Part shown: in pieces, positions 1-5,171 of the stretch | How the letters are laid out: each line of letters starts with the position of its first letter | Position numbering within the stretch: position 1 is the stretch's first letter | From: Pirellulaceae bacterium | Lineage (GTDB): Bacteria; Planctomycetota; Planctomycetia; Pirellulales; Pirellulaceae | Assembly (NCBI GenBank): GCA_030744095.1 | Contig: JASLRF010000528.1 | Span: forward strand, 1 to 10,303 | DNA: 10,303 bases | Direction: 5' to 3' | Translations under genes and position numbers: made by a program | The notes under the pieces: generated by a model | Told to the model about the DNA's origin: nothing | Database searches by the model: none | What the model saw: only the letters and a program-made list of their open reading frames with translations

Positions 1-380
1 CGGCTGCGGTGGTCGTCATGGACGAAACAGTTTCGATGATCGATTTCCTGCTCAACAGCAGCCAGTTCTTTGCCCATGAAAGCTGCGGACAATGCACTCC
101 GTGTCGCGAAGGCACTTCCTGGGCTCTGAAGATTATGCAGCGAATCAAGGCAGGTCGAGGCCGGCTGATTGACCTCGACCTACTACTGGAGATCGGTGAC
201 AACATCGGCATCATTCCAGGCACCACGATCTGTGGACTGGCAGATGGAGCTGCGTGGCCGTTGAAGAATGGGATCCGCAAATTCCGTGAAGAATTTGAAG
301 ACTACATCAGACGAACCAACCCGGACGGCTACGCTGGAACTGAACCGGTACCAGCTTTGGAGATGATCGGCGTGCATTGA
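1..380 (+). CDS. nuoF: NADH-quinone oxidoreductase subunit F, C-terminal end (partial)
   Basis: NuoF binds NADH and FMN and passes electrons into the iron-sulfur chain of the complex I peripheral arm. Only the last ~125 codons are visible; the frame is open from base 3, so the gene continues upstream of the window. The N3 [4Fe-4S] ligands are intact: the motif SCGQCTPCREGT supplies three cysteines (codons at 84, 93 and 102), and TTICGLADGAAWP supplies the fourth (codon at 231). The end, including the KFREEFEDYI helix, is typical of the family, followed by a short tail ending at TGA 378-380. nuoG follows after 88 bases in the same direction. The GTG at base 9 is an internal codon, not a start. 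The NADH and FMN sites lie outside the window and cannot be judged. Confidence 0.97.
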   Translation, partial: AAVVVMDETVSMIDFLLNSSQFFAHESCGQCTPCREGTSWALKIMQRIKAGRGRLIDLDLLLEIGDNIGIIPGTTICGLADGAAWPLKNGIRKFREEFEDYIRRTNPDGYAGTEPVPALEMIGVH

Positions 381-468
381 CGGAATAGGCAGGCCCGCGA
401 ATCACTGGTGGGTAAGCGACCCATGCATACGCACCACAGTCGACCGACGCGACGTTCAAGGACTTTTT
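381..468 (+). other. nuoF-nuoG intergenic spacer
   Basis: This 88-base gap is the longest non-coding stretch in the window. It holds one short possible hairpin (TGGGT at 409-413, loop AAGCG, ACCCA at 419-423) with no run of T directly after it, so it does not look like an intrinsic terminator. The SD of nuoG lies at its 3' end. I see no convincing promoter. Confidence 0.6.
458..462 (+). promoter_or_regulatory. Shine-Dalgarno of nuoG
   Basis: AAGGA lies six bases before the ATG at 469 and supports that start. Confidence 0.7.
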
Positions 469-2079
469 ATGGCAACGGTAATCGTAGACGGACAAGAGAT
501 TGAGCTTGGCGAAGGCGAACGGCTCAACGGAATTCAGGCCGCCGCGCGGGCCGGTATCGAGATTCCGCATTATTGCTGGCACCCTGGCCTGTCCGTTGTC
601 GCAAGTTGTCGGATGTGCCTGGTCGAATCGGGACGCAAAACTCCCGAAGGCGAAATACAAATGGTTCCTAAGTTGGTGCCAGCCTGCCAGACACCGGCCA
701 CCGATGGCTCCGTCTTCGTCACCAATAGTGAAAAAGTCGTTAACGCTCGCGCGATGGTCGAAGAGGATCTGCTCATCCGCCATCCCGTCGATTGCCCGAT
801 CTGTGACAAAGCTGGTGAATGCCATTTACAGGATTACCATTTCGAGTATGGTCGCGATCAACGTCGAGCGGACATCAGACCATTTACGAGTCGCCGACGC
901 GAGCTAGGCGAAACCGTTACGCTGTTCGTCGATCGCTGTGTAATGTGCACGCGCTGCGTGCGATTCACACGGGAAATATCGGGAGCCAGTGAACTGTTCG
1001 TTGCCAATCGCGGCGCGCATGAAGAGATCGAAGTTTTCCCGGGTTTCCCGCTTGATAACAAGATGTCCGGTAACGTGGTCGACCTTTGCCCAGTGGGAGC
1101 TCTGGGCGACCGCGACTTTCTCTACCAACAGCGTGTTTGGTTCATGAAATCGCACGACAACGTTTGTGCGGGGTGTTCGACCGGCTGTTCGGTGAAAGTC
1201 GAAGAGAATCAGGACCAAGTGTATCGGCTGAAGCCTCGTGTGAATCCACACATCAACCAATGGTGGATGTGCGACGAAGGACGCTACGGCCTGAGCCACA
1301 TCCATGATCCGCAGCGCCTGACCGAACCAAAACGGCAGGTCGGCGACGACTACGTAAATGTCCAGTGGCCTCAAGTGCCAACGCAGCTGGACGAGTCGCT
1401 AAGAAGTGCGACACGGATCGCGGTCGTGCTCTCGCCGCATCTAGCGGTTGAAGAAGCGTACCTGCTGGCGATCTATGTGCGGCAGATCGATCCGGATGCG
1501 GTGCTCGCCGTGGGACGCGTGCCGGCAGCAGGTGAAGACGAGTCGTTTCCCAACGGCTTTACGATTCGCGCCGAAAAATGCCCGAACCGCAAAGGTGTCG
1601 AGGCGATCGTTACACATCTTGGTGAAACGCTGTTGACCTGGGACGACTTCCTGGCTCGCTTGGACCAAGGTGACATTGATGCGGCCTGGGTGACCGGTGG
1701 CTACACGTCAGACTGGATTGATGGTGCGACGGCGGCCCGATTCTCGTCCCTGAAAACGCTGATCGTACAAGACCTATTCGCCTCGCCATTGTGGGACCGT
1801 GCGACCTATCAACTACCTGGTGCGTCCTTCGCCGAACGCGAAGGATCGTACGTGAATCACGCAGACCGTTTGCAATCGTTTCGCTGGGCCGTGCGGCCCC
1901 CGGCCGGTGTGATGGTCGAAGGGCAACTGTACTGGCGACTGCTCGAAAGAATCGGTCTGTACAACGCGCGGGAAGTTTTGGCGGACATGTCGCGCGAACT
2001 GGTCTACTTCAGCGCTGCCGCGCCAGACGTTTCAGAGCATGGCGTAGACCTCAAAGTGAACCAACTGGCTGCAGTGTAA
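469..2079 (+). CDS. nuoG: NADH-quinone oxidoreductase subunit G, compact form
   Basis: NuoG carries most of the electron wire between NuoF and NuoI in the cytoplasmic arm of complex I. The 536-residue product starts with a ferredoxin-like domain whose [2Fe-2S] ligands are C36, C47, C50 and C73. A His-Cys3 [4Fe-4S] site follows (H105, C109, C112, C118; N5 type), then C157, C160, C163 and C207 for a second [4Fe-4S] cluster. Next is a CxxCx3Cx27C motif (C233, C236, C240, C268), which matches the ligands of N7, a cluster found only in some bacteria. The molybdopterin-oxidoreductase-like domain after it is only ~270 residues, against ~600 or more in E. coli NuoG (about 908 residues in all). It still ends with the family's ATYQLPGASFAEREGSYVN type segment near 446-463, which argues for an internally reduced domain rather than a broken gene. 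The start is supported by AAGGA at 458-462. nuoH begins 63 bases after the stop. Confidence 0.97.
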   Translation: MATVIVDGQEIELGEGERLNGIQAAARAGIEIPHYCWHPGLSVVASCRMCLVESGRKTPEGEIQMVPKLVPACQTPATDGSVFVTNSEKVVNARAMVEEDLLIRHPVDCPICDKAGECHLQDYHFEYGRDQRRADIRPFTSRRRELGETVTLFVDRCVMCTRCVRFTREISGASELFVANRGAHEEIEVFPGFPLDNKMSGNVVDLCPVGALGDRDFLYQQRVWFMKSHDNVCAGCSTGCSVKVEENQDQVYRLKPRVNPHINQWWMCDEGRYGLSHIHDPQRLTEPKRQVGDDYVNVQWPQVPTQLDESLRSATRIAVVLSPHLAVEEAYLLAIYVRQIDPDAVLAVGRVPAAGEDESFPNGFTIRAEKCPNRKGVEAIVTHLGETLLTWDDFLARLDQGDIDAAWVTGGYTSDWIDGATAARFSSLKTLIVQDLFASPLWDRATYQLPGASFAEREGSYVNHADRLQSFRWAVRPPAGVMVEGQLYWRLLERIGLYNAREVLADMSRELVYFSAAAPDVSEHGVDLKVNQLAAV

Positions 2080-2142
2080 CCGCTCGAAAAAAGGTACCGC
2101 CCGGGGCTGGGCACAGCACCAAGACGATGCACCAAAACGAAC

Positions 2143-3390
2143 ATGATTGAAGCACTGATTAAAATCGCGATTCTGATTGGCGGCTTGATGACCGCTGCGG
2201 CCTATTTTGTGCTGCTCGAGCGTCGGATGGCGGCCTGGATCCAAGACCGCGTAGGGCCCAATCGCGTCGGCATTCCGTTGACCAAGATCCGCGTGTTCGG
2301 TTTGGGACAACCGCTGGCCGACGGTGTGAAGTTCATCATGAAGGAGGAGTACACACCGGCACACGTCGACAAGCGACTGTTTCTGCTGGCACCGATCGTG
2401 ATTCTGGTCGCGGCCTTGGCCACATTCGCCGTTATCCCGTTTGGCAGCATGATTCCAACAACTTTGTTTGGGTACCAGTTATCGGAGACGCCGATCGATC
2501 TGGTCGTCGCACCGGGCGCCAATGTCGGCATGATCTACGTGTTTGCCCTCTCGAGCATCGCGGTTTATGGCGTGATCTTGGGCGGATGGGCCAGCAACAA
2601 CAAATACGGTTTCCTGGGTGGCTTGCGATCAAGCGCCCAGTTGATCGCCTACGAATTACCGTTGGGGCTTGGCCTGCTGGGCGTCGTCCTGGCTTCCGGT
2701 TCGATGGACCTGGGCGTGATCATCAGCAGCCAGGCCAACACGGGGATCTGGTTCGGAATCGCCCAGCCGTTGGGGTTCTTTGTGTTTGTCGTTGCGGCGT
2801 TCGCCGAAGCAGCTCGCCTGCCCTTTGATCTACCCGAATGCGAACAGGAATTGGTTGGCGGCTACCACACGGAATACGCGGGCATCAAATTGCTGCTGTT
2901 CCTGGTTGCCGAATTCCTGCACATGATTGCGGCGTCGTTCTTGATCGTGATCCTGTTCCTGGGCGGCTGGCACTTTTGGGGCCTGACCGGCGGCACACCG
3001 GAAATCAATGGTTGGGGATTCACGTGGGGTGGCGCCGCCTGGTTGCAGGCGTTGGTGCGGATCGCCGTGCTGATGACCAAGATCACGCTGATCATCATGG
3101 CCTTCATGTTGATTCGTTGGAGTTGGCCGCGATTTCGCTTCGACCAACTAATGGCGTTGGCCTGGAAAGTTATGCTGCCGTTGGGACTGATCAACTTTGT
3201 GGCCGTTGCACTGTTGCAGCAGCTGCAAGTGATTTTAACCGGTAGCGTCGGGCAGAGTTGGCTGATGGTGCCGATCGCATGGGGTGTCGCGATCGTCGCC
3301 TGGGTGGGGATCACGATGGCTGCTCCGACGGTGGCCGACAACCGACCACGCCGCGACTTGGATTCTTGGAAAATCGATTCACAGGTTTAA
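2143..3390 (+). CDS. nuoH: NADH-quinone oxidoreductase subunit H
   Basis: NuoH is the membrane subunit that forms the quinone chamber with NuoB and NuoD and links redox chemistry to proton pumping. The 415-residue product has the signature N-terminus (LLERRMAAWIQDRVGPNRVG, 24-43). The charged loop and helix AEAARLPFDLPECEQELVGG (221-240) continues into YHTEYAGIK (241-249), a quinone-site and coupling region. The segment PRFRFDQLMALAWKVMLPL (329-347) is also characteristic. E. coli NuoH has about 325 residues; here the protein continues past the usual last helix (about 344-360) with another hydrophobic segment (about 373-393) and a charged tail (398-415). The ATG at 2143 gives the canonical N-terminus, but no clear SD precedes it and no in-frame ATG lies in the short spacer just upstream. 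nuoI starts 12 bases after the stop. Confidence 0.97.
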   Translation: MIEALIKIAILIGGLMTAAAYFVLLERRMAAWIQDRVGPNRVGIPLTKIRVFGLGQPLADGVKFIMKEEYTPAHVDKRLFLLAPIVILVAALATFAVIPFGSMIPTTLFGYQLSETPIDLVVAPGANVGMIYVFALSSIAVYGVILGGWASNNKYGFLGGLRSSAQLIAYELPLGLGLLGVVLASGSMDLGVIISSQANTGIWFGIAQPLGFFVFVVAAFAEAARLPFDLPECEQELVGGYHTEYAGIKLLLFLVAEFLHMIAASFLIVILFLGGWHFWGLTGGTPEINGWGFTWGGAAWLQALVRIAVLMTKITLIIMAFMLIRWSWPRFRFDQLMALAWKVMLPLGLINFVAVALLQQLQVILTGSVGQSWLMVPIAWGVAIVAWVGITMAAPTVADNRPRRDLDSWKIDSQV

Positions 3391-3402
3391 CGGACAGCCA
3401 CC

Positions 3403-3948
3403 ATGCACGCAGATGATCCGAACATCAAATGGGTCGAAGAACCGCAGCTTGGACTAGGCGGGAATATGTATCTGCCCATGTTCGTGCAGGGGCTCACCAC
3501 GACGTTCAGGCATTTGAAGGGTTCGCTGTCCGGCAAGGCTGTCACAGTGAGTTACCCCGATGAAGAGCCCGAGATTGCCAATCTGCTGATTTATCGTGGT
3601 GTGCATCGCCTGAACAAAGATGAACAAGGGCGTGTCAAGTGCGTCGCCTGTTTCTTGTGTGCGACGGCCTGTCCGGCGCATTGCATTGACATCGTCGGCA
3701 CGGAAAGCCCTTGGCCTGATCGTGAAAAATATCCGCAGAGCTATGTGATCGACGAACTGCGTTGCATCTATTGCGGCATGTGCGAAGAGGCTTGCCCGGT
3801 GGATGCCGTGGAATTGACAAGTCTATATAACTTGACCGGTCGCAGCCGCGAGGAAATGATCTTCGACAAAGAAAAACTGCTCAGCGTTTACGATGTAACA
3901 AAAGATACCGAGCCGATGAAGTCGGCGTCACTGGGAGGCACCGTATGA
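3403..3948 (+). CDS. nuoI: NADH-quinone oxidoreductase subunit I (2x[4Fe-4S] ferredoxin-like)
   Basis: NuoI carries clusters N6a and N6b, which take electrons from NuoG to the terminal N2 cluster near quinone. The 181-residue product has two ferredoxin motifs: C80, C83, C86 and C90 (CVACFLCATACP), and C121, C124, C127 and C131 (CIYCGMCEEACPVDA). By the usual ferredoxin pattern the last cysteine of each motif belongs to the other cluster. The stretch YRGVHRLNKDEQGRVKC (64-80) before the first motif is typical of the family, and so is the DELR/Y region before the second. The N-terminal ~30 residues probably form the amphipathic segment that docks on the membrane. No good SD precedes the ATG, so coupling to nuoH translation is plausible. 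The stop overlaps the nuoJ start by four bases. Confidence 0.97.
   Translation: MHADDPNIKWVEEPQLGLGGNMYLPMFVQGLTTTFRHLKGSLSGKAVTVSYPDEEPEIANLLIYRGVHRLNKDEQGRVKCVACFLCATACPAHCIDIVGTESPWPDREKYPQSYVIDELRCIYCGMCEEACPVDAVELTSLYNLTGRSREEMIFDKEKLLSVYDVTKDTEPMKSASLGGTV
3933..3938 (+). promoter_or_regulatory. Shine-Dalgarno of nuoJ
   Basis: GGGAGG lies six bases before the ATG at 3945, inside the end of nuoI. It decides the nuoJ start and so makes the unusual N-terminal extension of NuoJ likely to be real. Confidence 0.85.
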
Positions 3949-4730
3949 CCTTGCCTCCTCTGCTTGTCGCACAGGCTGGAGAATTGCTTCGCTCGCCTCT
4001 GTGTTGGTCTATCATGCTGGGTGCCATCAGTTTGTGGTTGCTCTTTGCCCGTCGGACAAACGCTGTCCGTGGCATAGGCAAGATGCTGGGCGGGATCAGC
4101 CTAATCATGCTGGCCACGACTCTGATGATCATCGGCGACTGGTCCTCGCAAATCGTGTTCTGGTTCCTGGCGGCGGTCACCATCGTGGGTGCCGCGGCAG
4201 CTATCATCTCGCGAAATCCGGTCTATATGGCAATTTGGTTTGCTGTCTCGCTATTGGGCACCGCTGGACTGTTCTTGTTCCAAGGTGCACAGTTTCTGGG
4301 TGTCGCGACTGTGGTCGTCTACGCCGGCGCGATTGTTGTCACATTCTTGTTTGTTCTGATGTTGGCTCAGCCCGAAGGGCACGCCCCATACGACCGCATC
4401 AGTTGGGCGTCCTTTGCGATCCCGGCGGCCTTGGTCGGCGCAGCAGCGGTGATTGCAATCGTGCTGACCTCACTGGACAGCCTCAAAGCGGTCGACGAAA
4501 AGAGCCCCACTCCGGCGATTGTGGCAAGTCAACAGCATATGGCTGAACTTGGAAGCCACATGTTCGCCTACCATCTTGTGGCGATCGAGGTTGTCGGTAC
4601 GCTGCTCCTGGTTGCCCTGGTGGGGGCGATCGCTATCGTCATTCAAGGCCGCGAGCCGCAGGCTGATTCGCCAAGTGATATCGCACAGATGCCAAACGCC
4701 CATGGCGACCTGCCAGGAGGAGCGCGATGA
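3945..4730 (+). CDS. nuoJ: NADH-quinone oxidoreductase subunit J with N-terminal extension
   Basis: NuoJ is a membrane-arm subunit next to NuoH, A and K; its third helix is a mobile element in coupling. The family core begins near residue 68: FWFLAAVTIVGAAAAIISRNPV (72-93), then a helix at 95-112, then VVVYAGAIVVTFLFVLML (123-140), the signature helix. A fourth core helix lies at about 155-176, and the last (about 210-233, with E215) has the LVAIEVVGTLLLVALVGAI pattern. At 261 residues the protein is longer than E. coli NuoJ (184). The extra part is mainly residues 1-67, with two added hydrophobic segments (about 19-36 and 47-64) separated by a basic stretch (RR at 36-37, then R42 and K46). 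The tail after 233 is hydrophilic. The start is fixed by GGGAGG at 3933-3938 and the ATGA overlap with nuoI. Confidence 0.95.
   Translation: MTLPPLLVAQAGELLRSPLCWSIMLGAISLWLLFARRTNAVRGIGKMLGGISLIMLATTLMIIGDWSSQIVFWFLAAVTIVGAAAAIISRNPVYMAIWFAVSLLGTAGLFLFQGAQFLGVATVVVYAGAIVVTFLFVLMLAQPEGHAPYDRISWASFAIPAALVGAAAVIAIVLTSLDSLKAVDEKSPTPAIVASQQHMAELGSHMFAYHLVAIEVVGTLLLVALVGAIAIVIQGREPQADSPSDIAQMPNAHGDLPGGAR
4715..4720 (+). promoter_or_regulatory. Shine-Dalgarno of nuoK
   Basis: AGGAGG, a perfect match to the anti-SD core, lies six bases before the nuoK ATG at 4727 and within the last codons of nuoJ. Confidence 0.88.
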
Positions 4731-5170
4731 ACGAGTCGGCTTTGCTTTACAATTACCTCCTGATTGGCGGTGTGCTGTTCGCCTTGGGGCTAATCGGTTT
4801 CGTTGTCCGCCGCAACATGATCGTCATGTTTCTCTGCGCAGAGATGATGTTGCAAGGCGTCTCGGTGAGCCTGGTCGCATGGAGTCGTTATCACGACGAC
4901 TGGGGCGGGCAGATGTTGGTGCTGTTCATTATCGCCGTAGCGGCCGCTGAAGCGGGGATCGCTCTGGCATTGATTCTGATGCTCTTTCATCAATCGGGCA
5001 GCCTCGACATGGCCTTTTGGCAGGACTTGCGCGAAGACGACCAACCTGCCTTCGTCGATCACAAACCGCCCGACGACGACGACAGAGATCGCATCTGGCC
5101 AACATTAACTCCCGCGGGTATCGAACCCGAAGTGGATCCAGACGAACAAATGCACCGAAGCAAGATTTAG
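4727..5170 (+). CDS. nuoK: NADH-quinone oxidoreductase subunit K with acidic C-terminal tail
   Basis: NuoK is a three-helix membrane subunit, related to MrpC, that forms part of the proton path between NuoJ and NuoN. Helices are visible at about 7-26, 30-52 and 62-87. The two buried glutamates are present: E39 in FLCAEMMLQG and E75 in AAAEAGIALAL, 36 residues apart as in E. coli (E36 and E72). The family is normally ~100 residues. Here the protein has 147, because ~45 residues follow the usual end: a hydrophilic, strongly acidic tail with DDDD at 116-119 and many Asp, Glu and Pro residues. By family topology this tail should be cytoplasmic. The start overlaps the nuoJ stop (ATGA) and has a strong SD, so it is well supported. 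Confidence 0.96.
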   Translation: MNESALLYNYLLIGGVLFALGLIGFVVRRNMIVMFLCAEMMLQGVSVSLVAWSRYHDDWGGQMLVLFIIAVAAAEAGIALALILMLFHQSGSLDMAFWQDLREDDQPAFVDHKPPDDDDRDRIWPTLTPAGIEPEVDPDEQMHRSKI

Positions 5171-5171
5171 A

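Noticed and set aside
381..468. Intrinsic terminator or internal promoter between nuoF and nuoG
   Set aside because: The only hairpin is five base pairs and is not followed by a T-run; the TTTTT at 464-468 follows the SD. No convincing -35/-10 pair was found.
307..825. 172-codon open frame on the - strand opposite nuoF and nuoG
   Set aside because: It overlaps conserved cluster-binding coding sequence, has no SD or recognisable domain, and is explained by codon bias on the + strand.
1276..2142. nuoG as a truncated pseudogene or frameshifted gene
   Set aside because: The family's C-terminal segment (ATYQLPGASFAEREGSYVN type) is present in the same frame before the stop, and nuoH begins soon after, so the short length reflects an internally reduced domain.
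2080..2142. Terminator or small gene between nuoG and nuoH
   Set aside because: No stable inverted repeat with a T-tract is visible, and the open frame crossing this gap (1791-2150) is an Arg-rich shadow of nuoG.
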